A DNA stretch of 64,000 nucleotides from Mycobacterium attenuatum (GTDB taxonomy: Bacteria > Actinomycetota > Actinomycetes > Mycobacteriales > Mycobacteriaceae), in the NCBI RefSeq assembly GCF_900566085.1, contig NZ_UPHT01000004.1, positions 1-64,000 of the forward strand, read 5' to 3'. A model generated the notes under the pieces. That model had not been told where the DNA came from and searched no databases. It saw nothing but the letters and a program-made list of their open reading frames with translations. Both the position numbers and the translations under genes were made by a program. Shown here piece after piece: positions 28,460 to 37,422 of this stretch. Position 1 is the first letter of the stretch. The number at the start of each line of letters is the position of its first letter.

Positions 28460-28549
28460 TATTTGCCACAACACCACGCGTCGTTGGTGAGTTGTTTGTC
28501 ACGCACCGCACCACGGTTGTACCCCGCCGCTTGGCCTGGCCAGGGCCGG

Positions 28550-29419
28550 TTATGAGGGGTAACTCACCTGTTTGACGGTGCCGTCACCGGCGAAGACGAT
28601 ATAGCCGCCGCCGTAGTCGCTGGAAACATACAACGACAGCGACAGCGCTCCGGGCGTGGTGGGATCGTCGGCCGGATCGATGACCAAATACATGGTGGTG
28701 ACGTCGGACTGCTTCATGCCCAGCGTTTCGGCGGCCCCCCGCATGATCCCCACCGCAGCCTTCACGTCGAACTTACTCAGATCCACCAGGGACGCGTCGG
28801 TGCCGCTCTTGGCGGAGCTGGTGGGATCACCCCAGCCACCGCGGTAGGTGTAGCTCAACACCCTGCGATCGTCGGCGGGGTCCTTGCGGTCGAGCACCGC
28901 GTACGTGGGATAGATCACCAAGCGGTACCCCATGGTGTCGCCGAACCTCTTGCGGGTCTGCTCCAGTAAGCCGGTGAGCCCACCAAGGGAGTGCAACTGC
29001 TTCGGTGGGGTCAGCACCACGGCCGCGATACCGTCCGGCTTGGCTCCCGGATCCGTCGTGAAATCCAGCGGCGAGCTGGTGTTGCCGTACAGGCCCCAGC
29101 CGATGCCCACACCTAACAGCACCGATACCCCCAGTGCGGCGGCCAGTAGCCCCAACCCGTTGCGCCGGGCCCGTGACTTGAGGGCGGGAACCTCCGCGGG
29201 GGCACTCTCGGACTGCAGGTCGGCGATCAGGTCCTGCAGGTCGCCTAGCGTCACGGCCTTGGTGGCGGTGCTGACCCGGTCGCGGTGTTCTTCCATCGAG
29301 AGCTGGCCGTCGTTGAGGGCGGCGTCGAGAATCTGGCAGGCGTCTTGGCGATCGCTGTCCTTGGCCCGTGTCGTCGTCGATCCGCCGCGGGTCAGCGGTG
29401 TGCCCAGCCATTTCGCCAC
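28550..29419 (-). CDS. DUF1707 membrane protein (Rv0048c ortholog)
   Basis: A 289-residue protein, the same length as M. tuberculosis Rv0048c when started at the GTG at 29419. Residues about 15-65 form the DUF1707 domain (RAKDSDRQDACQILDAALND, then QLSMEEHRDRV). A single membrane helix follows (about 86-108, LGLLAAALGVSVLLGVGIGW). The remaining 180 residues would be extracytoplasmic and show no enzyme motif. Function unknown. It is divergent from the next gene. Confidence 0.85.
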   Translation of the reverse strand: MAKWLGTPLTRGGSTTTRAKDSDRQDACQILDAALNDGQLSMEEHRDRVSTATKAVTLGDLQDLIADLQSESAPAEVPALKSRARRNGLGLLAAALGVSVLLGVGIGWGLYGNTSSPLDFTTDPGAKPDGIAAVVLTPPKQLHSLGGLTGLLEQTRKRFGDTMGYRLVIYPTYAVLDRKDPADDRRVLSYTYRGGWGDPTSSAKSGTDASLVDLSKFDVKAAVGIMRGAAETLGMKQSDVTTMYLVIDPADDPTTPGALSLSLYVSSDYGGGYIVFAGDGTVKQVSYPS

Positions 29420-29563
29420 GGGGATGATCGTAGAAGTCCCGACCTCGGACACGCGATGCAGCATCGGTGGCGCAGGTCGAGGTGCCGTCGCTCCCGCCCA
29501 GCCTGTACCCAGGCCGTGCCGGGCTACATGGCCACGACGGGAAAGCGACGTACTCTGGTCAGC

Positions 29564-30007
29564 GTGCAACTGCAGCGACAGGTAGTGGACTACGCGCTTC
29601 GCCGGCGTTCACTGCTGGCCGAGGTGTACTCGGGGCGCACCGGCGTCTCCGAGGTGTGTGATGCAAATCCCTATCTGCTGCGCGCCGCCAAGTTTCACGG
29701 GAAACCAAGCCGGCTGGTCTGTCCGATCTGCCGCAAGGAGCAGCTGACGCTCGTGTCGTGGGTGTTCGGGGAGCACCTGGGCGCGATATCGGGCTCGGCG
29801 CGGACCGCCGAGGAACTCGTCCTGCTGTCCACCCGGTTCACGGAGTTTGCGGTCCACGTTGTGGAGGTGTGCCGAACCTGCAGCTGGAATCATCTGGTCA
29901 AGTCCTACGTCCTGGGCGCGGCACGTCCTGCGCAACCCCCAAGGGCACCAAGGGGGGCCGCTCGAACGCGGACGGCGCGCAACGGCGCCCGCACGGCCAG
30001 TGAATAA
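29564..30007 (+). CDS. DUF5318 zinc-ribbon-like protein (Rv0049 ortholog)
   Basis: A 147-residue protein from the GTG at 29564 (VQLQRQVVDYALRRR), as in M. tuberculosis; an ATG 12 codons upstream is possible. Two Cys pairs, VCPICRKEQ and VCRTCSWNH, look like a zinc ribbon. The C-terminal tail is Arg/Ala/Pro-rich. The gene is the first of an operon with ponA1: its stop lies inside the ponA1 start region. Conserved next to ponA1 in mycobacteria, but the role is unknown. Confidence 0.82.
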   Translation: MQLQRQVVDYALRRRSLLAEVYSGRTGVSEVCDANPYLLRAAKFHGKPSRLVCPICRKEQLTLVSWVFGEHLGAISGSARTAEELVLLSTRFTEFAVHVVEVCRTCSWNHLVKSYVLGAARPAQPPRAPRGAARTRTARNGARTASE

Positions 30008-32528
30008 CGAGGGGCGCCACCACCAGTCGTCGAGTGACGCTGCAGGCGGGCCGGCGGCTGACGGCGTTGACCAACCCCGAGGAAGCGACGACGGGGCCCG
30101 TCCGGCAACGCCGCCGCGCCGCCCGGTGCCGCCCGACGATCGAATGACCACGATCATCCCGCCGGTGACCGATGACCAACCCCGGCACGCGGACCCCATT
30201 GAGGAGGTCCGGGCTGCCCTGGACAATCCTGCGTCGGCAGCCCTGCATCGCGACCCGCTGGAGCAGGTCAAGGCTGCGCTGAACAGTCCCGAGGCGCGGC
30301 CTCGGCACGAGCGGCTGAGCAGCGCGGGCGGTCCGCCGGGCCCAAAGGGTCCGCCTAGTCCGCCTGGTCGGTCCGGTCCAGGGGGGCCGACGGGCGCTCG
30401 GTCGCCCAGGCGCAGGCCCGACTGGGTCCGGCAGATCAACTGGAAATGGGTTCGGCGATCGGTTGGCCTGGCCGCAGCGGCGATCATCTTGCTGCCGATT
30501 GTCACCTTCACCATGGCTTACTTCATCGTCGACGTGCCCAGGCCCGGAGACATCCGCACGAACCAGGTCTCGACGATCTTGGCGAGCGACGGCTCAGAAA
30601 TCGCCAAAATCGTTCCTCCCGAGGGCAATCGCGTCGACGTCAACCTCAGCCAGGTTCCGGTGCACGTACGCCAGGCGGTGATCGCCGCGGAGGACCGCGG
30701 CTTTTACACGAATCCCGGTTTCTCGTTCAGCGGCTTCGCCCGTGCGGTGAAGAACAACCTGTTCGGTGGCGATCTGCAGGGCGGCTCCACGATCACCCAG
30801 CAGTACGTCAAGAACGCGCTGGTGGGTTCGGCGCAGCACGGGTGGAGCGGCTTGATGCGTAAGGCCAAGGAGCTGGTCATCGCGACGAAGATGTCGGGGG
30901 AGTGGTCCAAAGATGATGTGCTGCAGGCATATTTGAACATCATTTACTTCGGGCGGGGTGCTTACGGGATCTCGGCCGCTTCGAAGGCCTATTTCGACAA
31001 GCCCGTCGAGCAGCTCACCGTCTCCGAGGGGGCGTTGCTGGCGGCGCTGATCAGGCGGCCGTCCACGCTGGACCCGGCGGTCGACCCGGAAGGCGCAGTC
31101 GCGCGGTGGAACTGGGTGCTCGACGGCATGGTGGAGACGAAGGCGCTGTCCGCCCAGGACCGCGCCGAACAGCAGTTTCCCAAGACTGTGCCACCCGAAC
31201 AAGCCAGCGCGGAAAACCAGACCACCGGCCCCAACGGGCTCATTGAACGCCAGGTGACCAAGGAATTATTGGAACTGTTCAACATTGATGAGCAGACGCT
31301 GAACACGCAGGGGTTGCAGGTCACCACGACGATCGATCCGCAAGCCCAGCGGGCGGCCGAAAAGGCGGTGGCCAAATACCTCGACGGTCAGGATCCCGAC
31401 ATGCGGGCGGCGGTGGTGTCCATCGACCCGCGCAACGGCGGCGTGCGCGCCTACTACGGGGGCCACAACGCCAACGGCTACGACTTCGCCCAGGCCGGAT
31501 TGCAGACCGGATCGTCGTTCAAGGTGTTCGCATTGGTGGCGGCCCTCGAACAGGGGATCGGCCTGGGCTACCAGGTCGACAGTTCGCCGCTAACGGTCGA
31601 CGGCATCAAGATCACCAACGTCGACGGCGAGGCTTGCGGGACGTGCAACATCGCCGAGGCCCTCAAGATGTCGCTGAACACCTCCTATTACCGGCTGATG
31701 CTCAAATTGAAGGGTGGCCCCCAGGCGGTCGCGGACGCCGCGCACCAGGCCGGTGTGGCCACCAGTTTCCCGGGCGTGCCCCACACGCTGTCCGAGGACG
31801 GCAGGGGCGGACCGCCCAACAACGGGATTGTGTTGGGCCAGTACCAAACCCGGGTGATCGATATGGCCACGGCGTACGCCACGCTGGCCGCGTCGGGCAT
31901 TTATCACCGGCCGCACTTCGTCCAGAAGGTAGTGAACGCGGAAGGTCAGGTCCTCTTCGACGCTGCCAGCCAGGACAATTCCGGTGAGCAACGCATCCCC
32001 AGGGCCGTCGCCGACAACGTGACCGCGGCGATGATGCCGATCGCCGCCTATTCGCGTGGCCACAGCCTGGCCGGTGGCCGGCCGTCGGCAGCCAAGACCG
32101 GCACGGTGCAGTTGGGTGATACCACCGCCAACAAGGACGCCTGGATGGTCGGCTACACCCCGTCGCTGTCCACCGCGGTCTGGGTGGGGACGGTCAAAGG
32201 CGACGAGCCGCTGGTGACCGCCTCGGGCGCAGCGGTTTACGGCTCGGGTCTGCCCTCAGACATCTGGAAGGCCACTATGGACGGCGCCCTGAAGGGCACC
32301 GACAACGAGAGCTTCCCCAAGCCCACCGAAATAGGCGGCTACGCGGGGGTGCCGGCACCGCCGCCGCCCCCGCCGTCAGCGGCGCCGCCGTCGGAGACGG
32401 TCATTCAGCCCACCGTCGAAATAGCACCCGGGATAACCATTCCCGTCGGACCGCCCACCACCGTGACCCTCGCGCCCGGGCCACCGTCGGTGCCACCGCC
32501 GGCTGACAATCCCACGCCGCCACCGTGA
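30000..32528 (+). CDS. ponA1: Bifunctional penicillin-binding protein PonA1
   Basis: A class A PBP of 842 residues that polymerises and crosslinks peptidoglycan and works at the growing pole. The N-terminus is a long Pro/Arg-rich cytoplasmic region, then one membrane helix (about 157-182). The transglycosylase domain has AVIAAEDRGFYTNPGFS and GGSTITQQYVKN. The transpeptidase domain has SSFK (Ser about 505), SLN in MSLNTSYY, and KTGT. The C-terminus is a Pro-rich tail of about 70 residues. The GTG at 30000 matches the long M. tuberculosis form (VNNEGRHHQSSS). It overlaps the genes on both sides. Confidence 0.97.
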   Translation: MNNEGRHHQSSSDAAGGPAADGVDQPRGSDDGARPATPPRRPVPPDDRMTTIIPPVTDDQPRHADPIEEVRAALDNPASAALHRDPLEQVKAALNSPEARPRHERLSSAGGPPGPKGPPSPPGRSGPGGPTGARSPRRRPDWVRQINWKWVRRSVGLAAAAIILLPIVTFTMAYFIVDVPRPGDIRTNQVSTILASDGSEIAKIVPPEGNRVDVNLSQVPVHVRQAVIAAEDRGFYTNPGFSFSGFARAVKNNLFGGDLQGGSTITQQYVKNALVGSAQHGWSGLMRKAKELVIATKMSGEWSKDDVLQAYLNIIYFGRGAYGISAASKAYFDKPVEQLTVSEGALLAALIRRPSTLDPAVDPEGAVARWNWVLDGMVETKALSAQDRAEQQFPKTVPPEQASAENQTTGPNGLIERQVTKELLELFNIDEQTLNTQGLQVTTTIDPQAQRAAEKAVAKYLDGQDPDMRAAVVSIDPRNGGVRAYYGGHNANGYDFAQAGLQTGSSFKVFALVAALEQGIGLGYQVDSSPLTVDGIKITNVDGEACGTCNIAEALKMSLNTSYYRLMLKLKGGPQAVADAAHQAGVATSFPGVPHTLSEDGRGGPPNNGIVLGQYQTRVIDMATAYATLAASGIYHRPHFVQKVVNAEGQVLFDAASQDNSGEQRIPRAVADNVTAAMMPIAAYSRGHSLAGGRPSAAKTGTVQLGDTTANKDAWMVGYTPSLSTAVWVGTVKGDEPLVTASGAAVYGSGLPSDIWKATMDGALKGTDNESFPKPTEIGGYAGVPAPPPPPPSAAPPSETVIQPTVEIAPGITIPVGPPTTVTLAPGPPSVPPPADNPTPPP

Positions 32529-34159
32529 CGGCCGTCCCGACCCGCCGCGCAACCGTCTCACCCCAGCCGTTGGCCGCCGATCTGCGTAGCGCAGATTACC
32601 GCGACTGCCCCAGCCGCAACGATGTTTTGGGTGCGGCTCTGGCCGACGTCATCGGCGGGCCGGTGGGCCGGCACGCCCTGATCGGGCGCGCCCGGTTCAT
32701 GACTCCGTTGCGGGTGATGTTCGTGATCGCGCTCGTGTTCCTCGCGCTTGGCTGGTCGACGAAGGCCGCTTGCCTGCAGACCACCGGCACCGGGCCGGGC
32801 GACAAGAGGGTGGCCAACTGGGACAACCAGCGCGCCTACTACGAATTGTGCTACTCGGACACCGTGCCGCTCTATGGCGCAGAGTTGTTGAACCAGGGCA
32901 GGTTTCCCTACAAATCCAGCTGGGTCGAGACGGACAGTACCGGCGCACCGCAGATCCAATACAACGGACAGCTCGCGGTGCGTCACATGGAATACCCGGT
33001 GCTGACCGGCGTATACCAGTACGTCGCGATGGCTATCGCCAAGACCTACACCGCGTTGAGCAATGTCACGCCGCTGCCGGTGATCGCCGAAGTGGTGATG
33101 TTCTTCAACGCCGCGGCGTTCGGGCTGGCCATAGCCTGGCTGGCTACCGTGTGGGCAACCTCGGGCCTGGCCGGCCGCCGTATCTGGGATGCCGCACTGG
33201 TGGCAGCGTCGCCCCTGCTTATTTTCCAGATATTTACCAACTTCGACGCACTGGCAACAGCTTTCGCGATGGGTGGACTGCTGGCTTGGGCTCGGCGCAA
33301 ACCATGGCTGGCGGGGCTGCTGATCGGGTTGGGCGCCGGGGCCAAGTTGTATCCGCTGCTGTTCCTGGGCCCGTTGCTGGTGCTGGGAATTCGAACCGGT
33401 CGGCTGGGCGCGGTCGGCCGCACGGCGTTGGCTTCCGCGGTGACGTGGCTGGCGGTGAATTTACCTATTATGGTGCTCTACCCCCGGGGCTGGTCGGAGT
33501 TCTTCCGGCTCAACACCCGTCGCGGGGACGACATGGATTCGCTGTATAACGTCGTGAAGTCGTTTACCGGCTGGCGCGGCTTCGATCCCGGGTTGGGCTT
33601 CTGGGAGCCGCCGATGGTGTTGAACACGGTTGTGACAGTGCTGTTCGCATTGTGTTGTGCCGCAATCGCTTACATCGCATTTACCGCTCCGCAGCGGCCG
33701 CGGGTGGCGCAGCTGATGTTTCTGGTGGTGGCGGCGTTCCTGCTGACCAACAAGGTGTGGAGTCCGCAGTTCTCGCTGTGGTTGGTGCCGCTGGCCGTGC
33801 TGGCCTTGCCACATCGGCGGATCTTGCTGACCTGGATGACAATTGACGCGCTGGTGTGGGTGCCGCGGATGTATTACCTCTACGGTAATCCGAACCGCTC
33901 GCTGCCGGAACAGTGGTTCACTACGACGGTGTTGCTCCGCGACCTTGCCGTTGTGATGTTGTGTGCGTTGATAATTCGGCAAATCTACCGGCCTGAGGAG
34001 GATTTGGCGCGCTGGAATGGGCGAGTCGACGATCCCGCGGGCGGTGGTTACGATCGCGCTCCGGACGCCGCACCTGATTGGCTTCCCAGTCGGCTGCGTC
34101 CCGTGGCGTCGCGCCTTCAGCCGATGGCGGCGACGACTGGTGCCACGCGGGAGGCCTGA
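32525..34159 (+). CDS. GT87-like polytopic mannosyltransferase-type membrane protein (Rv0051 ortholog)
   Basis: A 544-residue protein with about ten hydrophobic helices and the DUF2029/GT87 layout of polyprenyl-phosphate-sugar-dependent glycosyltransferases. An acidic-aromatic region follows the first helix (YYELCYSDTVPLYGAELLNQ). Relatives build arabinomannan and PIM glycans; the acceptor here is unknown. The GTG overlaps the ponA1 stop by four bases, placing envelope glycosylation and peptidoglycan synthesis in one operon. Confidence 0.88.
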   Translation: MTAVPTRRATVSPQPLAADLRSADYRDCPSRNDVLGAALADVIGGPVGRHALIGRARFMTPLRVMFVIALVFLALGWSTKAACLQTTGTGPGDKRVANWDNQRAYYELCYSDTVPLYGAELLNQGRFPYKSSWVETDSTGAPQIQYNGQLAVRHMEYPVLTGVYQYVAMAIAKTYTALSNVTPLPVIAEVVMFFNAAAFGLAIAWLATVWATSGLAGRRIWDAALVAASPLLIFQIFTNFDALATAFAMGGLLAWARRKPWLAGLLIGLGAGAKLYPLLFLGPLLVLGIRTGRLGAVGRTALASAVTWLAVNLPIMVLYPRGWSEFFRLNTRRGDDMDSLYNVVKSFTGWRGFDPGLGFWEPPMVLNTVVTVLFALCCAAIAYIAFTAPQRPRVAQLMFLVVAAFLLTNKVWSPQFSLWLVPLAVLALPHRRILLTWMTIDALVWVPRMYYLYGNPNRSLPEQWFTTTVLLRDLAVVMLCALIIRQIYRPEEDLARWNGRVDDPAGGGYDRAPDAAPDWLPSRLRPVASRLQPMAATTGATREA

Positions 34160-34797
34160 TGCAGGTTGCGATCCCGCTGTTCCCGAGGTTTACCGCGCTG
34201 GACGCGGTCGGACCCTATGAAGTCCTGCAACGTATTCCGTCGATTGATGTGGTGTTTGTCGGGCACCAGCGCGGCGAACTGCGCACCGAAAACGGCATGC
34301 TCGGCCTTATCTGCGATGCCACCTTCGACGAAGTCGGCGCGCCCGATGTCGTGGTTTTTCCCGGCGGTATTGGGACTCGGGTGCTGGTCGGCGACGAGAT
34401 CATCAGCGGCTGGCTGCAATCGGTCCACCCGCAGACCAGATTCACCACCTCGGTGTGCACCGGAGCGTTGTTGCTGGCCGCCGCGGGTCTGCTCGACGGC
34501 CTGACCGCCACGACGCATTGGCGAGCGGCTGATCAGCTCAACGCGCTGGGCGCGCAATATGTGCCCGACCGTGTGGTCGAGCACCTACCGCAGCGCATCA
34601 TCACCGCCGCGGGGGTCTCCAGCGGCATCGACATGGCGTTGCGGTTGGTCGAGTTGCTGGTCGATCGGCAAGCCGCCCAGGCTGCCCAGCTGCTCATCGA
34701 ATACGACCCGCAGCCACCGTTCGCTTCGGGATCGCTGGCTGGCGCCGACGAGGCGACACGGGCGCGGGCCGCCGAATTCCTGCACCGCCGCAAGTAA
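34159..34797 (+). CDS. DJ-1/PfpI family protein (Rv0052 ortholog)
   Basis: A 212-residue protein with the DJ-1/PfpI fold. The nucleophile elbow is [17 protein letters not shown] with the conserved cysteine; [12 protein letters not shown] supplies the partner glycine loop. Members are glutathione-independent glyoxalases, amidases or regulators; the reaction here is unknown. The ATG at 34159 overlaps the preceding TGA by one base and has GGGAGG upstream. It ends the ponA1 operon. Confidence 0.87.
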   Translation: MQVAIPLFPRFTALDAVGPYEVLQRIPSIDVVFVGHQRGELRTENGMLGLICDATFDEVGAPDVVVFPGGIGTRVLVGDEIISGWLQSVHPQTRFTTSVCTGALLLAAAGLLDGLTATTHWRAADQLNALGAQYVPDRVVEHLPQRIITAAGVSSGIDMALRLVELLVDRQAAQAAQLLIEYDPQPPFASGSLAGADEATRARAAEFLHRRK

Positions 34798-35008
34798 CTG
34801 GATTGGCAAATGCCGAGATTGCGGTGCGCGTTGCGGTTTCTCCCCGGACCGAGACCCGCGGCGCAATCTGGGCGCGCAGCACGGCTTCGTTCGGCGATTT
34901 CTCTGGGCAGCGCGTTATCCGGTAGCCTGGGGCGGTTGCCGACGCAGGCGACCCTCCTGCCACGGACCGACCGTGACCGCACAGACCAGAGGAGGTGATG
35001 AGGTCCCT

Positions 35009-35299
35009 ATGCGTCCATACGAAATCATGATCATTCTCGATCCCACCCTCGACGAACGCACCGTCGCCCCGTCGTTGGAGACGTTTCTGAACGTCGTCCG
35101 CAAAGACGGTGGAAAGGTCGAGAAGGTCGACATCTGGGGCCGGCGGCGCCTGGCCTACGAGATTGCCAAGCACTCCGAGGGCATTTACGTCGTCGTCGAC
35201 CTGAAAGCTGCCCCGGCGACGGTTTCCGAGCTCGACCGCCAGCTGAGCCTCAATGAGTCCGTACTGCGCACCAAGGTGATGCGCGCCGACAAGCACTAG
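35009..35299 (+). CDS. rpsF: 30S ribosomal protein S6
   Basis: A 96-residue S6 protein, complete: [20 protein letters not shown] at the start and [20 protein letters not shown] in the core. It pairs with S18 in the 30S platform. GAGGAGGTGATGAGG upstream gives the ribosome-binding site; about 210 bp upstream are free for the operon promoter. It is first of rpsF-ssb-rpsR-rplI. Its stop codon lies inside a tandem repeat. Confidence 0.98.
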   Translation: MRPYEIMIILDPTLDERTVAPSLETFLNVVRKDGGKVEKVDIWGRRRLAYEIAKHSEGIYVVVDLKAAPATVSELDRQLSLNESVLRTKVMRADKH

Positions 35300-35407
35300 C
35301 CCGGCGACGATGCGGCCGCGGAGCGGGGGCGGAGGAGCTGGGCAATCAGGCACTAGCCCGGCGACGATGCGGCCGCGGAGCGGGGGCGGAGGAGCTGGGC
35401 AATCAGG
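35294..35407. repeat. Perfect 57-bp tandem duplication across the rpsF stop codon
   Basis: Two identical 57-bp units at 35294-35350 and 35351-35407. Each begins CACTAG and ends GGGCAATCAGG; a third unit begins (CACCAG) and diverges. The first unit starts at the last rpsF codon, so CAC TAG are His96 and the stop; the second would supply a reserve stop. The GC-rich core with GGAGGAGC resembles interspersed intergenic repeats of mycobacteria. Two exact copies suggest a variable-number locus. Confidence 0.9.
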
Positions 35408-35504
35408 CACCAGCAGCCGCTGTCGCCCCTGTTGCCTAGGCTCGACTCAAAGACGCTCATGACTACCCGCCGGGCGCGGTTCAGGCGGAACAAGGAGAAC
35501 TATT

Positions 35505-36017
35505 GTGGCTGGTGATACCACCATCACCGTCGTCGGGAACCTGACAGCTGATCCTGAATTGCGATTCACGCCGTCGGGGGCTGCCGTCGCGAATTTCACG
35601 GTGGCGTCGACACCGCGGATCTACGACCGGCAGAGCGGTGAATGGAAAGACGGTGAGGCGCTTTTCCTGCGCTGCAACATCTGGCGGGAGGCCGCCGAGA
35701 ATGTGGCGGAAAGCCTCACCAGAGGTGCGCGGGTCATTGTGACCGGCCGGCTCAAGCAGCGTTCGTTCGAAACCCGTGAGGGCGAGAAGCGCACGGTCGT
35801 CGAGGTTGAGGTCGACGAGATCGGGCCGTCGCTTCGGTACGCGACCGCCAAAGTCAACAAGGCCAGCCGCAGTGGCGGTGGTGGCGGCTTTGGCGGCGGT
35901 GGCGGGTCCCGACCGGCGTCCGCGCCGGCCGGCGGCGCACCCACTCCCGGCGACGACCCGTGGGGCAGCGCTCCGGCCTCGGGCTCATTCGGCGGCGACG
36001 ACGAGCCGCCCTTCTGA
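35505..36017 (+). CDS. ssb: Single-stranded DNA-binding protein
   Basis: A 170-residue SSB. The OB fold occupies about 1-115 ([20 protein letters not shown], then [18 protein letters not shown]). A Gly-rich flexible linker ([17 protein letters not shown]) leads to the acidic tip DDEPPF that binds replication and repair partners. Start GTG at 35505 with AAGGAGAA upstream. Second gene of the rpsF operon. Confidence 0.98.
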   Translation: MAGDTTITVVGNLTADPELRFTPSGAAVANFTVASTPRIYDRQSGEWKDGEALFLRCNIWREAAENVAESLTRGARVIVTGRLKQRSFETREGEKRTVVEVEVDEIGPSLRYATAKVNKASRSGGGGGFGGGGGSRPASAPAGGAPTPGDDPWGSAPASGSFGGDDEPPF

Positions 36018-36061
36018 TCGACATCACTTCCCATCACTGAGCTACGGAAAGAAAGAAACCC

Positions 36062-36316
36062 ATGGCCAAGTCCAGTAAGCGCCGCCCGGCTCCGGAAAAG
36101 CCGGTCAAGGCGCGCAAATGCGTCTTCTGCGCGAAGAAGGATCAAAAGATCGACTACAAGGACACCGCCCTGCTGCGGACCTACATCAGCGAACGCGGCA
36201 AGATCCGTGCGCGCCGGGTTACCGGCAACTGTGTGCAGCACCAACGAGACATCGCAACCGCGGTGAAGAATGCCCGTGAAGTCGCGCTTCTGCCCTTTAC
36301 CTCATCGGCGCGGTAG
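36062..36316 (+). CDS. rpsR: 30S ribosomal protein S18, zinc-binding (C+) form
   Basis: An 84-residue S18. It carries [13 protein letters not shown] and a third cysteine in [10 protein letters not shown], the C+ zinc-site pattern. The paralog at 52312 lacks these cysteines, which marks this one as the zinc-replete form. GAAAGAAACCC precedes the ATG. It lies in the rpsF operon, not under an obvious Zur box. Confidence 0.97.
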   Translation: MAKSSKRRPAPEKPVKARKCVFCAKKDQKIDYKDTALLRTYISERGKIRARRVTGNCVQHQRDIATAVKNAREVALLPFTSSAR

Positions 36317-36357
36317 CCGACGGTAACTGCTGCAAGCCCAACGAAAGTACGCAAACG

Positions 36358-36816
36358 ATGAAGCTGATTCTGACGGCTGACGTTGACCATCTTGGTTCCG
36401 TAGGCGACACAGTCGAAGTCAAGGATGGCTACGGCCGCAATTTCCTCCTGCCCCGCGGCCTGGCGATCATGGCCTCGCGTGGTGCCCAGCGGCAGGCTGA
36501 CGACATCCGCCGAGCCCGTGAATCGAAGGCCGTGCGCGACCGTGAACATGCCAACGAAATCAAGGCCGCCATCCAAGCGCTTGGCCCGGTCGCACTCCAG
36601 GTGAAGACGGCGGGCGACTCCGGCAAACTGTTCGGTTCGGTGACCGCCGGCGACATTGTCTCAGCCATCAAGAAGGCGGGCGGCCCGAATCTCGACAAGC
36701 GGATCGTCCGCCTACCCAAGGCCCATATCAAGGCGGTGGGCACGCATCCGGTGGTGGTGCACCTGCACCCGGAAGTCGACGTCGAGCTCTCGCTGGACGT
36801 CGTCGCCGAAACTTAA
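36358..36816 (+). CDS. rplI: 50S ribosomal protein L9
   Basis: A 152-residue L9 with the N-terminal rRNA-binding domain ([32 protein letters not shown]), the long connecting helix and the C-terminal domain ending in [16 protein letters not shown]. It is last of the rpsF operon and is followed by a strong hairpin. Start ATG at 36358. Confidence 0.98.
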   Translation: MKLILTADVDHLGSVGDTVEVKDGYGRNFLLPRGLAIMASRGAQRQADDIRRARESKAVRDREHANEIKAAIQALGPVALQVKTAGDSGKLFGSVTAGDIVSAIKKAGGPNLDKRIVRLPKAHIKAVGTHPVVVHLHPEVDVELSLDVVAET

Positions 36817-36832
36817 CCAGCCAGAGCTGTTC

Positions 36833-36863
36833 AACCCGGTGGAGCCAAGCGCCCCACCGGGTT
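36833..36863 (+). terminator. Hairpin terminator after rplI
   Basis: AACCCGGTGG and CCACCGGGTT form a perfect 10-bp stem around an 11-base loop, 17 bases after the rplI stop codon, followed by CTGTGCT rather than a T-tract. It is the evident end of the rpsF operon. Confidence 0.75.
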
Positions 36864-37378
36864 CTGTGCTGCCCGAAACTGGCTGTCCGACCGCCTAGTT
36901 CGTTACCGGAAAAGGTTGCCGCTGGCGAACTTTTCCGGGGGTGTCTTGGTGTGGTCGCCGTTACCACGGCTTAACTCGCCGAAAATCTCGGCGAAAACCA
37001 ACACGCCCGAGGCCGTAACCTCGCCCGACACGCCGGGAAGATTGTTGTCCACACAATACATATGCCGTTGTACGGCGTTTATCTGCACCGATGTTGGGAT
37101 GACCGGGGTTGATCCACAGGTTTTGCACACCCCGTTCAACATGGGCGTCAGCGGATATGCACACGCCATGCACAGCTTCATCAACAACCACCCCTTGGAG
37201 GACTGGCCAGCAACGTTTAGCGTCGTCCCGGCGCAAGGCGATGCGGGCACCTCCGGGTGGCCAATTGAGCTGGGGTGGTGACGATGTGGGTGGCGCAGCG
37301 ACCCGTCAAAGAGCCGGCCAACTGAGCTGGGAGCGGGGTTTGTTGTCGGAGCTTTGATTTACGCTCTGCATATCGCGA
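36864..37378. other. rplI-dnaB intergenic region with a DnaA-box-like site
   Basis: About 515 bases with no supportable gene; frames on both strands (36903-37250 minus, 36916-37281 plus) show no domain or convincing start. TTGTCCACA at 37045-37053 fits the mycobacterial DnaA-box consensus, and TGATCCACA (37110-37118) is a near match. M. tuberculosis has annotated Rv0057 here; I could not match it with certainty. Confidence 0.45.
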
Positions 37379-37394
37379 TCGAATGTACGTTCGG
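37379..37394. promoter_or_regulatory. LexA/SOS-box-like palindrome upstream of dnaB
   Basis: TCGAATGTACGTTCGG matches the mycobacterial SOS box TCGAAC-N4-GTTCGA at 10 of 12 defined positions. It ends 28 bases before the dnaB ATG, where a bound LexA could block transcription. Damage control of dnaB is inferred from this match. Confidence 0.5.
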
Positions 37395-37422
37395 ATGCTT
37401 GTGTCGGAGGAGGTGATAGCCC

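Noticed and set aside
36903..37281. Open frames on both strands between rplI and dnaB
   Set aside because: No ribosome-binding site, domain or compositional support; could not be matched to Rv0057.
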